From: Bacteroides mediterraneensis
GTDB taxonomy: Bacteria; Bacteroidota; Bacteroidia; Bacteroidales; Bacteroidaceae
Assembly: GCF_025993685.1 (NCBI RefSeq)
Contig: NZ_DAJPEN010000001.1
Span: forward strand, 2,480,001 to 2,544,000
DNA length: 64,000 nucleotides
Direction of reading: 5' to 3'
Shown: in pieces, positions 1-7,019 of the stretch
Numbering within the stretch: position 1 is the first letter of the stretch
Layout: the number at the start of each line of letters is the position of its first letter
Translations under genes and position numbers: made by a program
The notes under the pieces: model-generated
The model's database searches: none
The model's input: the letters and a program-made list of their open reading frames with translations, nothing else
What the model was told of the DNA's origin: nothing

Positions 1-1478
1 AGGAACTGATAGAGAGCCTGCGCAGGTCGGTCCGGGAGAATGAAGAGCTGATAAAAAGCAGACAGAACATCATGCAGACGGTGACGCACGACCTGCGCTC
101 GCCGCTGACCGCCATACGCGGCAATGCGGAACTGATACTGAAGGACGGGAACCGGGAGGCAACGGCGCTGCACGCGGAGCATATACGGCAGTCGGCAGAG
201 CGTATGGGAGCACTGATGGAGAACCTGCTGGACTACTACCGCATAGACAACGGAAAGGAGACCGTCAGGGTGAAGCCGTTCAGACTGGCGGGCGTGGCGG
301 AAACGCTGGAAACGGAGTTTGCCGCACGGATGGAAGAGAAACGGCTGGAGTTCAGGGTGAACAACGCCGCTGACGAGGTGGTCATGGGCGACAGGAACCT
401 GATACTGCGTATCGGCAGCAACCTGCTGTCGAACGCACTGAAGTTTACGGAACGCGGGGGCGTGACACTGACCGCCCTGTATGCCGGAGGGAAATTCACG
501 CTTGCGGTGGAAGATACCGGAGGAGGAATAGACAAGGACAAACGGGAACAGATATTCAAGCCGTTCGAGCGGCTGAGCAATGCCGCCACGCAGGACGGAT
601 TCGGGCTGGGACTGTCGATAGTGAAAAGCCTTGCGGAACTGATGGAGGGCAGCATATCGGTGGAGAACATACGGAACACGGGCAGCCGCTTCAGCGTGGT
701 GCTGCCGCTGCCCCAGGCGGAGAAAGCCGGAGAGACAGACCGCAAGGCAGCAGCGAGGCGGACAAGACTGGGCGGATGTTCGGTGTTGTCGCTGGACAAC
801 GACAGCATCATACTGGGGATGATACACGACATATTCGTGCAGAACGGAGTGCACTGCGACACCTGCACGAGCACGGGGGAAATGGCGGAGAAGCTGCGCG
901 AGGGACACTATGATCTGCTGACCACGGATCTGAAGATGCAGGACGCAAGCGGCTACGAGGTGCTGGAACTGCTCCGCACGTCGGACATAGGCAACTCACG
1001 CACCATCCCCGTGATGGTGGTGACCGGCTCGAAAAGCATCACGAAAGAGGAGCTGGCAGGTGCGGGCTTCAGCTCGGTGCTGTACAAGCCGTTCTCCATC
1101 GACGAACTGCTGGCAGCCGCGGAAGAATGCATCGGCGAGGACAGCACCCCCCGCATAGATCTCGGCCCGCTGTTCGCATACGGCGACAAGAGGCAGAGGC
1201 TGGAATGTCTGGTCAGGGAGACGGAGAAGGAAATGGCCGCCATACGGGAGGAAGCGGAAAGGTGTGACAGGGACAGGCTGGACTACTGGATACACCATAT
1301 CCGCAGCTCGTGGATGCTGATACATGCCGAAGGACCGCTGCAGGAGCTGTATGACGTGCTCCACGGAAACGGGACGGCAGAAGAAATCAGGGAGTATGCC
1401 GGAAAAGTGACCGGTCAGGGCGAAACGATCATCCGGCTCGCCCGAAAGGAAATGGAGAAAACGGTATGGGAAGAATAA
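1..1478 (+). CDS. rteA: RteA-like hybrid sensor histidine kinase (5' truncated by window edge)
   Basis: The reading frame is open from base 3, so the gene starts left of the window. The visible part begins just before the H-box (HDLRSPLTAIRGN, shortly after the ATG at 72), followed by the ATP-binding domain with N-box (NLLSNALKF) and G-box (DTGGGI, GFGLGLSIV). A receiver domain follows (DLLTTDLKMQDASGYE carries the phospho-Asp). The C-terminus has an Hpt-like segment with a candidate phospho-His in YWIHHIRSS. This layout is that of the RteA sensor, which with RteB controls CTnDOT-type transfer in response to tetracycline. Its stop overlaps the rteB start by 13 bp, implying translational coupling. 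The ATG at 72 is internal and not the true start. Confidence 0.9.
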   Translation, partial: ELIESLRRSVRENEELIKSRQNIMQTVTHDLRSPLTAIRGNAELILKDGNREATALHAEHIRQSAERMGALMENLLDYYRIDNGKETVRVKPFRLAGVAETLETEFAARMEEKRLEFRVNNAADEVVMGDRNLILRIGSNLLSNALKFTERGGVTLTALYAGGKFTLAVEDTGGGIDKDKREQIFKPFERLSNAATQDGFGLGLSIVKSLAELMEGSISVENIRNTGSRFSVVLPLPQAEKAGETDRKAAARRTRLGGCSVLSLDNDSIILGMIHDIFVQNGVHCDTCTSTGEMAEKLREGHYDLLTTDLKMQDASGYEVLELLRTSDIGNSRTIPVMVVTGSKSITKEELAGAGFSSVLYKPFSIDELLAAAEECIGEDSTPRIDLGPLFAYGDKRQRLECLVRETEKEMAAIREEAERCDRDRLDYWIHHIRSSWMLIHAEGPLQELYDVLHGNGTAEEIREYAGKVTGQGETIIRLARKEMEKTVWEE

Positions 1479-2776
1479 TAGTGATAGAAGACAATCCGGT
1501 ATTCCGCGACCATGTCTGCGGAATGCTGGAGAAGGCAGGCTACAGGACCCGCACGGCATACGATTGTGCCGGGGCACGGAGGCTGCTGGAGGAACTGGAC
1601 GATGGGGACATCATCGTGTCGGACCTGCGTCTGCCCGACGGGGAATGTACGGAAGTACTGGAGCGGATGCGGGAAACGGGTATCAGAAACCCGTTTGTCA
1701 TCATGACCGATTATGCGCAGGTCGCGTCGGCGGTCAGCTCCATGAGGCTGGGAGCCGAGGACTATATCCCCAAGATCCTGCTGCAGGAAAAGCTGCTTCC
1801 GAGGATAAGTGAGCTGGTACGCAAATCGGAAAGAAGGCATACCATGCCCATACTGGAGCGCAGAAGTGCCGCATTCCGGACCATCGACCGGCGTATCTCA
1901 CTGGTTGCCCCGACGGACATAGGGGTACTGATACTTGGAGAGAACGGTACGGGCAAGGAACACGTAGCAGAAAAGATACATGCGCAGAGTACCCGGCAGA
2001 AAGGTCCGTTTGTCGCGATAGACTGCGGTATGCTGACACGGGAGCTGGCGGCATCCGAGCTGTTCGGATACGAGAAAGGCGCGTTTACGGGAGCCATAAC
2101 CGGAAAGAAGGGCTGCATGGCAGAGGCTGACGGCGGCACGCTGTTTCTGGATGAGGTGGGCAACCTGCCCGCTGAGGTACAGCAGAAACTGCTGCGTGCG
2201 CTGCAGACCAAATGCTATCGTCCGACGGGCTGCACCCGCGAGCGGAAAGCGGACGTGCGCATCGTGGCGGCGACCAACGAGAATCTGGAGAAGGCAGTGG
2301 AGGAAGGACGTTTCCGGCGGGACCTGTATCACCGCCTGAAGGAATTTGTCATCAAGATACCGCCGCTGCGGGAGTGCCGGGAGGACATACTGCCTCTTGC
2401 GGAGTTTTTCCGGGAGCTTGCCAACGAAGAACTGGGACGGCATACGGAAGGATTCGACAAGGAGGCGGAAAAGGAACTCATGAGGCGGATGTGGGCAGGA
2501 AATGTGAGGGAGCTGAAACAGACGGTGCGTTCCGCCGTCCTGCTGACGGAAGGAAGGCTGATAGGCGCCGACAGGCTGGAAGCGGAAAGTACGGCACAGG
2601 CAGGCAGCTCCCTGCTGCTGAAAGACGGGAATGAGGAAAGGGAACGCATCGTGCGGGCACTGGCACAGGCGGACGGGAACCGCGAAGTGACTGCCGGACT
2701 GCTGGGTATCAGCCGCACGACCCTGTACAACAAGATGAAAGAATACGGTATCATGCAGAAAAAGAGCGAAAAATGA
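1466..2776 (+). CDS. rteB: RteB-like NtrC-family response regulator
   Basis: 436 aa. Receiver domain at residues 1-120 with phospho-acceptor D53 (IIVSDLRLPDG). AAA+ sigma-54-interaction domain at about 135-370 with Walker A GENGTGKE (158-165), the sigma-54 contact loop GAFTGA (205-210), and Walker B GGTLFLDEVGN. A Fis-type helix-turn-helix lies at the C-terminus (GLLGISRTTLYNKMKEYG). In CTnDOT, RteB is activated by RteA and in turn activates rteC. The short overlap with rteA and the downstream position of rteC fit that cascade. All catalytic motifs are intact, so the protein should be functional. Confidence 0.95.
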   Translation: MGRIIVIEDNPVFRDHVCGMLEKAGYRTRTAYDCAGARRLLEELDDGDIIVSDLRLPDGECTEVLERMRETGIRNPFVIMTDYAQVASAVSSMRLGAEDYIPKILLQEKLLPRISELVRKSERRHTMPILERRSAAFRTIDRRISLVAPTDIGVLILGENGTGKEHVAEKIHAQSTRQKGPFVAIDCGMLTRELAASELFGYEKGAFTGAITGKKGCMAEADGGTLFLDEVGNLPAEVQQKLLRALQTKCYRPTGCTRERKADVRIVAATNENLEKAVEEGRFRRDLYHRLKEFVIKIPPLRECREDILPLAEFFRELANEELGRHTEGFDKEAEKELMRRMWAGNVRELKQTVRSAVLLTEGRLIGADRLEAESTAQAGSSLLLKDGNEERERIVRALAQADGNREVTAGLLGISRTTLYNKMKEYGIMQKKSEK

Positions 2777-2902
2777 GAAAATCTCGACTGAAAATCCTAT
2801 TTTTGCATGAACATAGGAGAAAAACGGTACGGAGAAACACGGTTTCCCGTACCGACTAAGATATAGTATAGAATAAGACCGCAAGGCGTTTCAAGTGTAA
2901 AT

Positions 2903-2998
2903 CTGGTAAATTGAAACTGAAAGAGACAAATTGCGTGATGCTTATGCTATGCCTGGGCATAGCGTGCATTCACGTGCTTCTTTCAGGGGTTTTACCAG
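2903..2998. repeat. Long nested hairpin downstream of rteB
   Basis: A 96-nt imperfect inverted repeat made of nested arms: CTGGTAAA (2903-2910) with TTTACCAG (2991-2998), CTGAAAG (2917-2923) with CTTTCAG (2980-2986), GCGTGA (2933-2938) with TCACGT (2970-2975, one wobble), and a perfect GCTATGCC (2946-2953) with GGCATAGC (2956-2963). It lies in the 288-bp gap between rteB and the RibD-like gene. There is no T-tract, so it is not a simple terminator. A smaller inverted repeat, CACACT/AGTGTG (3003-3020), follows. Function unknown: leader, attenuator, small RNA or protein-binding site. Confidence 0.7.
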
Positions 2999-3064
2999 AA
3001 CCCACACTTGAGGTAGTGTGACTTGCACGCTACTTTTTTATATACGGTTTCCGGTCGCAACAGA

Positions 3065-3517
3065 ATGACCGCTATGGCAAAAGTCCGATTACTCGCCGTC
3101 CTGACAATGGACGGCTGTCCGGCAGAAACAACCGGTCTGTCCGGGCGATGGCTTGGTTCCGACCAGTATGGGATAGGTGCGCTGAAAGAGGCTGCCACCT
3201 GCGTTCTGACGGAAGACACGTCGCTGACACTCCTCTCCTGCCGGATGGAAAACACCGGCGATTCCCTGAACTATCTGATAGAAGCAACCGAAAAGACGGC
3301 AAGTATCATTAACGGCATGATACGGATGCGGCTTGTGGATGAAATCATCCTATACATGGTTCCCGTCATTGCGGGAAACGGCAGCAGGCTGTTCCAGTCG
3401 TCGCTGCCCGAAAGCGAATGGACATGCACGGGAAGCAGACAATGGAAGGACGGCATGGTACGGATAGCCTACGGACGGAAAACACCCCGCCAACGGGTGG
3501 TGACGTTCGGAAAATGA
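3065..3517 (+). CDS. RibD C-terminal / dihydrofolate reductase-like protein
   Basis: 150 aa from the ATG at 3065 (MTAMAKVRL); an upstream ATG at 3023 is possible but would add residues unlike the family. The N-terminus (VRLLAVLTMDGCPA) and the segment VDEIILYMVPVIAGNGSRLF match the RibD_C/DHFR fold, whose members reduce pyrimidine or pteridine substrates with NADPH. The protein is a little short for the family (about 170-180 aa), with the middle compressed, so substrate and activity are uncertain. Related genes are common between rteB and rteC in Bacteroides conjugative elements. It may be an accessory passenger with no role in transfer. Confidence 0.75.
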   Translation: MTAMAKVRLLAVLTMDGCPAETTGLSGRWLGSDQYGIGALKEAATCVLTEDTSLTLLSCRMENTGDSLNYLIEATEKTASIINGMIRMRLVDEIILYMVPVIAGNGSRLFQSSLPESEWTCTGSRQWKDGMVRIAYGRKTPRQRVVTFGK

Positions 3518-3562
3518 ACGCTCGGGACGTTCAAAAAGTGAACGTACGTTCAGATTCTGAAC
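3515..3562. promoter_or_regulatory. Cluster of TGAACG-type palindromes upstream of rteC
   Basis: Three inverted repeats lie end to end immediately after the RibD-like gene: TGAACG/CGTTCA (3515-3520 and 3528-3533), a perfect 14-bp palindrome TGAACGTACGTTCA (3539-3552), and GTTCAG/CTGAAC (3548-3553 and 3557-3562). They are about 170-220 bp upstream of the rteC start. That is a plausible distance for an NtrC-type enhancer-binding regulator such as RteB. They could also act as a terminator for the preceding gene, but no T-tract follows. The binding partner is inferred, not shown. Confidence 0.5.
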
Positions 3563-3735
3563 AAAAAATGAGGCGACGGTAAAAGCTCAAAAAATATTTT
3601 CAGCAAATATTTCGCTGAATATCAGTGTGATATATTCATGCGAAAAGAAAAACACTCTCGCAGGACCGCTATTTGTCCCATAGTTTTATGTGCGCACACT
3701 TCAAACCAAGTGTAATAACATAAAACTGAAAGAAA

Positions 3736-4353
3736 ATGGAACACCTCATATTGACAGAAACAGACTTCTTTCGTCTGATAGACAACCCCGGCTCTACCAG
3801 ACTGGGAACCGCGTACAATGAGTTCACAACTACAGTCGTATCCATGTGTAAGGAAACGGAAAGTACCTGCCGGACAGTTTTCGCACTGAGCTATGCGGAA
3901 ACGGAACTGCAATACCACGATGCCATGCAGGAGACGGACTCCAGCCGCAGCATGTATGTGAGAAAGGCGCTGTCGTTCGTGCGCAAGATGCTGAAGTATT
4001 ACCCGGTACGACTGTATAGAGGCGGAGCCTTTGACGGAGGTGAAAAGACAAACCAGAGGCAGGACGAAGCCGCAGCGATGCAGTGGACGGGAAGCACGGC
4101 CGAGCTGGTGGAACTGATTTACGGTCTGGACGAAATGAAGCTCATCAATGGAGGGGAAACGGGCATCAAGGAGCTGCTGGCGAGATTCTGCCGTATGTTC
4201 GGTGTGGAGATAAAGGAGAACCAGTGCTACAACACCTATGCGGACATCAAGCGGCGGAAGAACGAGAGCCGGACGTATTTCTTTGACAGGGCGGCGGAAC
4301 GGCTGAACCGCAGGATGATGCGGGACGAGGAGGCGGAACGGAAGAGGCGGTGA
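3736..4353 (+). CDS. rteC: RteC transcriptional regulator
   Basis: 205 aa, the usual length. The C-terminal half carries the RteC family pattern: WTGSTAELVELIYGLDEM, then GIKELLARFCRMFGVEI, NTYADIKRRKNESRTYFFD and RAAERLNRRM. In CTnDOT, RteC is made only after RteB activation and switches on the excision operon. Here no excision genes follow in the window; the next loci are a small ORF and an AAA-ATPase cargo pair, so the excision genes are probably to the left. Upstream lie the TGAACG palindrome cluster and an ACACTT/AAGTGT inverted repeat (3696-3713). No clear -7 TAnnTTTG is present, consistent with activator dependence. Confidence 0.92.
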   Translation: MEHLILTETDFFRLIDNPGSTRLGTAYNEFTTTVVSMCKETESTCRTVFALSYAETELQYHDAMQETDSSRSMYVRKALSFVRKMLKYYPVRLYRGGAFDGGEKTNQRQDEAAAMQWTGSTAELVELIYGLDEMKLINGGETGIKELLARFCRMFGVEIKENQCYNTYADIKRRKNESRTYFFDRAAERLNRRMMRDEEAERKRR

Positions 4354-4432
4354 AATAAGAAAAATCTGCCTTTACCGTAATTATCCATAAGAAAAGAATA
4401 CCTTTGCAGAAACAATTATAATACAATATATT

Positions 4433-4591
4433 ATGGCATTAGAAATCAAAGCAATTCCTACGCTGAAAGGGAAAGAAGCCGAACGTTTCGTGAAGGAAGC
4501 GGACAAGGCTTACCAAAAGAAGGAGAAAACAGATTTCAGCAAGCAGGTGAAAATAGCCCGTGCCATATTGAAAAAAGCCAATATGTTGTAA
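4433..4591 (+). CDS. Small basic protein, 52 aa, unknown function
   Basis: Reads MALEIKAIPTLKGKEAERF and continues to KIARAILKKANML. It is Lys-rich, predicted helical, and lacks signal or membrane segments. It sits 79 bp after rteC with its own likely promoter region. I recall short proteins of this pattern (starting MALEIK.. and ending in a Lys-rich helix) in Bacteroidota, often beside a partner gene as in toxin-antitoxin pairs, but I cannot confirm a family here. No partner follows directly: 4592-4850 holds no convincing ORF, so a partner may have been lost when the AAA-ATPase cargo arrived. Confidence 0.6.
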   Translation: MALEIKAIPTLKGKEAERFVKEADKAYQKKEKTDFSKQVKIARAILKKANML

Positions 4592-4850
4592 GTATGGGAC
4601 TCCTGTTAGATAAATGCAGTTTCTCTCCATAAGATGAGAAAGCTATTGCAGATTGCAGTTTTTTTCATGCAGAAATGCAGATCTGAAGGAGTTCTTTCAG
4701 CATGATGTTCCACTTTACAACTATATTAGAAATACGGGATTTCAAAGTTTCAACTATATGTAGAAAAACATTTTCAGTAAAATAGGAAAGGTATTTATGT
4801 TAGTGGAAAATGATGTATATCAGCGATTAGGTCATCTCATTTAGAAATAC

Positions 4851-4858
4851 TATCTTTG
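4851..4858 (+). promoter_or_regulatory. Bacteroidota -7 element (TATCTTTG) for the ATPase/nuclease pair
   Basis: TATCTTTG matches the TAnnTTTG consensus exactly and lies 23 bp before the ATG at 4882. No good -33 TTTG is seen at the right distance. It gives the two-gene cargo its own transcription start independent of rteC. Confidence 0.65.
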
Positions 4859-4881
4859 CGACAAGTCTATACAATAAATAT

Positions 4882-6114
4882 ATGAGTAGAATAAAAATTA
4901 AAAATTTCGGTCCGATAAAAGAGCCAAAGTCCGTAAAGGACGAATGGATAGATATAAAAAAAGTAACTGTATTTACCGGCAATCAAGGTAGTGGTAAAAG
5001 TACAGTTGCCAAATTAATTTCCACCTTTACATGGATGGAGAAGGTTTTAACACGAGGTGATTTCAAAGAAAAAGAATTTACTACCACCAAGTTTAAGAAT
5101 AAATATTGTGGCTATCATCGTATTTCAAATTACTTTATAAAGGAACGTACTGAGATTATCTATGAAGGAAATGCATACAAATTTACTTACACTAAACAAG
5201 GTGAATTTATCATTGAAAAAAGAACAAATACATTTAACAGATATGTACTCCCACAAATTATGTATGTACCAGCTGAGAGAAATTTCATCAGTATGGTTAA
5301 TAAACCTAATTTGATTAAGGACTTGCCAGATGCTTTACTGGTGTTCTTAACGGAATACAATAATGCCAAGCAACGTATTAAAGGGGGTCTTGAACTTCCT
5401 ATAAATAATGCACAACTTGAATACAACAAACAAAATGATATTGTATCTGTAAAGGGAGAAGGTTACAAAGTTAAGCTCATGGAGGCATCCAGTGGGTTCC
5501 AATCAATCGTACCGCTGTATTTGGTTTCCTTGCATTTATCAGAGTCTGTAAAAAGTCAGGCAAATAATGCTCAAAAAATGAGTAGCGATGAAGCGAAACG
5601 GTTTGAAGCAGAAGTTGCTAATATATGGAATATGCCAAACTTGACAGACGAACAACGAAGAATAGCCCTTTCAGCCGTATCAGCCAGATTCAACAAATCA
5701 GCATTCATAAATATAGTAGAAGAACCTGAGCAAAATCTTTATCCGGAGTCTCAATGGATGATTATGAAACACCTGTTATCATTTAACAATTCATTGGATG
5801 CCAACAAGTTGATTGTTACTACACATAGTCCATATCTTATTAACGGTTTGACTATCGCTATCAAAGCAGGGTTACTTTTGAAAGATCATTCGCTGTCAGA
5901 CGAAATACGGGAAAAGATAGATTCTGTTTTCCCTATTAAGTCAGCTATACAGCCTGATGAAATAGCTATTTATGAATTCAATGAGGTGGAAGGAACAGTA
6001 GAAATATTGGATACATATAATGGACTTCCTTCAGATGATAATTTTCTCAACAATATGTTGGAAAGGACTAACGAAGATTTTGCTAATTTATTGGAAATAC
6101 AACAGGAGTTATGA
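4882..6114 (+). CDS. AAA (ABC-like/OLD-type) ATPase, candidate defence component
   Basis: 410 aa, cytoplasmic. N-terminus SRIKIKNFGPIKE is typical of SMC/AAA_15-like ATPases. Walker A is GNQGSGKS (33-40). A conserved segment, EASSGFQSIVPLYL, resembles the ABC signature/D-loop region. The Walker B-like region is NIVEEPEQNLYPESQ, followed by TTHSPYLING with the switch His. Such ATPases power two-gene phage-defence systems (Septu, PARIS, Gabija and others) together with a nuclease partner. The downstream gene overlaps by 4 bp (ATGA), so the two are translationally coupled. Base composition is much more AT-rich than the flanking rte and mob genes, and it has its own promoter, which indicates cargo. 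No TOPRIM domain is fused, so it is not an OLD nuclease itself. Confidence 0.8.
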   Translation: MSRIKIKNFGPIKEPKSVKDEWIDIKKVTVFTGNQGSGKSTVAKLISTFTWMEKVLTRGDFKEKEFTTTKFKNKYCGYHRISNYFIKERTEIIYEGNAYKFTYTKQGEFIIEKRTNTFNRYVLPQIMYVPAERNFISMVNKPNLIKDLPDALLVFLTEYNNAKQRIKGGLELPINNAQLEYNKQNDIVSVKGEGYKVKLMEASSGFQSIVPLYLVSLHLSESVKSQANNAQKMSSDEAKRFEAEVANIWNMPNLTDEQRRIALSAVSARFNKSAFINIVEEPEQNLYPESQWMIMKHLLSFNNSLDANKLIVTTHSPYLINGLTIAIKAGLLLKDHSLSDEIREKIDSVFPIKSAIQPDEIAIYEFNEVEGTVEILDTYNGLPSDDNFLNNMLERTNEDFANLLEIQQEL

Positions 6115-6614
6115 TAAATTTTTTCCCTAAAGAACATATTACTTCATCGAGCAAACGTAAATTTGGTATATGCGACCGTCCGGCTCCTGCTGCTGAAAAG
6201 GCTTATATTGCTGAGAAGCAGGGGCAGGACTGGATTGCGGCTGTAGATAATTATCCTCAAATAAAAGTAAATTTCGTACCAGTTGACCATTGTATTGAAT
6301 TGCGCAGAGCGGATGGAAAAATGGACCATCGCTGTGACGGCTTTCTGTTTTATAAAGATACAATCATATTTGTGGAATTGAAACAGAGGAAGCTCAAGGG
6401 TAGTCAATGGATAAAGGATGGCGAGCAGCAATTACGATCTACAATTGGTTATTTTGAGCAACAGAAGGAGGCACAGAATTTTTCCGTAAAGAAAGCTTAC
6501 ATAGCCAATAGCGAGAAGCCATATTTTCGAACAGGGCAGGCCGTACGTATGGATCGTTTCTTTTCTGATACGAATTATATCTTACGAATAGAAAACAGAA
6601 TACCAATAGAATAA
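6111..6614 (+). CDS. PD-(D/E)XK nuclease-like partner of the ATPase
   Basis: 167 aa. The central part reads MDHRCDGFLFYKDTIIFVEL followed by KQRK, placing D76, E89 and K91 in the D-x(n)-ExK arrangement of PD-(D/E)XK nucleases, with hydrophobic beta-strands around both acidic residues. A Q/E-rich helix (GEQQLRSTIGYFEQQKEAQ) follows, as in many of these enzymes. No HNH or TOPRIM motif is present, so it differs from PtuB and AriB. It overlaps the ATPase gene by 4 bp. Inferred role: DNA or RNA cleavage triggered by the ATPase. The fold assignment rests on motif spacing only. Confidence 0.65.
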   Translation: MINFFPKEHITSSSKRKFGICDRPAPAAEKAYIAEKQGQDWIAAVDNYPQIKVNFVPVDHCIELRRADGKMDHRCDGFLFYKDTIIFVELKQRKLKGSQWIKDGEQQLRSTIGYFEQQKEAQNFSVKKAYIANSEKPYFRTGQAVRMDRFFSDTNYILRIENRIPIE

Positions 6615-7019
6615 TCGGTAAATCTTGCAATGATTTTGTCAAAACATAGAAATTAGATGCAGAAATTACCGCTTCCATTTATATTGTTAGTAATATCACG
6701 GTTTGCAGTACTGTAAGGATTTAGAAGCTAAAGTACATGAAAAAAATCATAACTCAATAAAAGTGTTGTAATCTTTCATTATAGTTTTGGCATGACGGAG
6801 AATATTCAATTCTAAAATATTTATTGGGGAGTTTGAAGTTGATTTCTTATGTGATATATACAAGAAAAAGAAAATAAGTCTCTCAGACAATGAAAGGCAG
6901 CATACTTGGGGGCGTTCTTTATTTATAACGGGAACAGACAAAAAAAGGAAATCCGTAACACGACAGGGAAAGGCTGTACGTGCTACGGATTTTCTCTTTT
7001 CATCTGACCGTATATCCGG
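6615..7019. other. Intergenic region between nuclease-like gene and mobC
   Basis: 405 bp with no complete gene. A start-less open frame on the + strand (about 6800-7019; reads ..IGEFEVDFLCDIYKKKKIS..) could be a gene remnant, but I do not recognise it. The right part contains the convergent terminator at 6949-6992. AT-rich like the cargo on its left. Confidence 0.5.
6949..6992. terminator. Bidirectional terminator downstream of mobC
   Basis: Perfect 9-bp arms AAATCCGTA (6949-6957) and TACGGATTT (6984-6992). On the minus strand the stem is followed by a T-rich run (complement of 6941-6946), serving mobC. On the plus strand it is followed by TCTCTTTT, which can stop transcripts from the ATPase/nuclease pair. 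Confidence 0.75.

Noticed and set aside
2903..2998. Retron msr/msd or integron attC interpretation of the long hairpin
   Set aside because: No reverse transcriptase or integron integrase in the region and no attC R-box pattern.
6747..6941. 64-codon minus-strand frame between the nuclease gene and mobC
   Set aside because: AT-rich chance frame without features, antisense to another start-less open frame.
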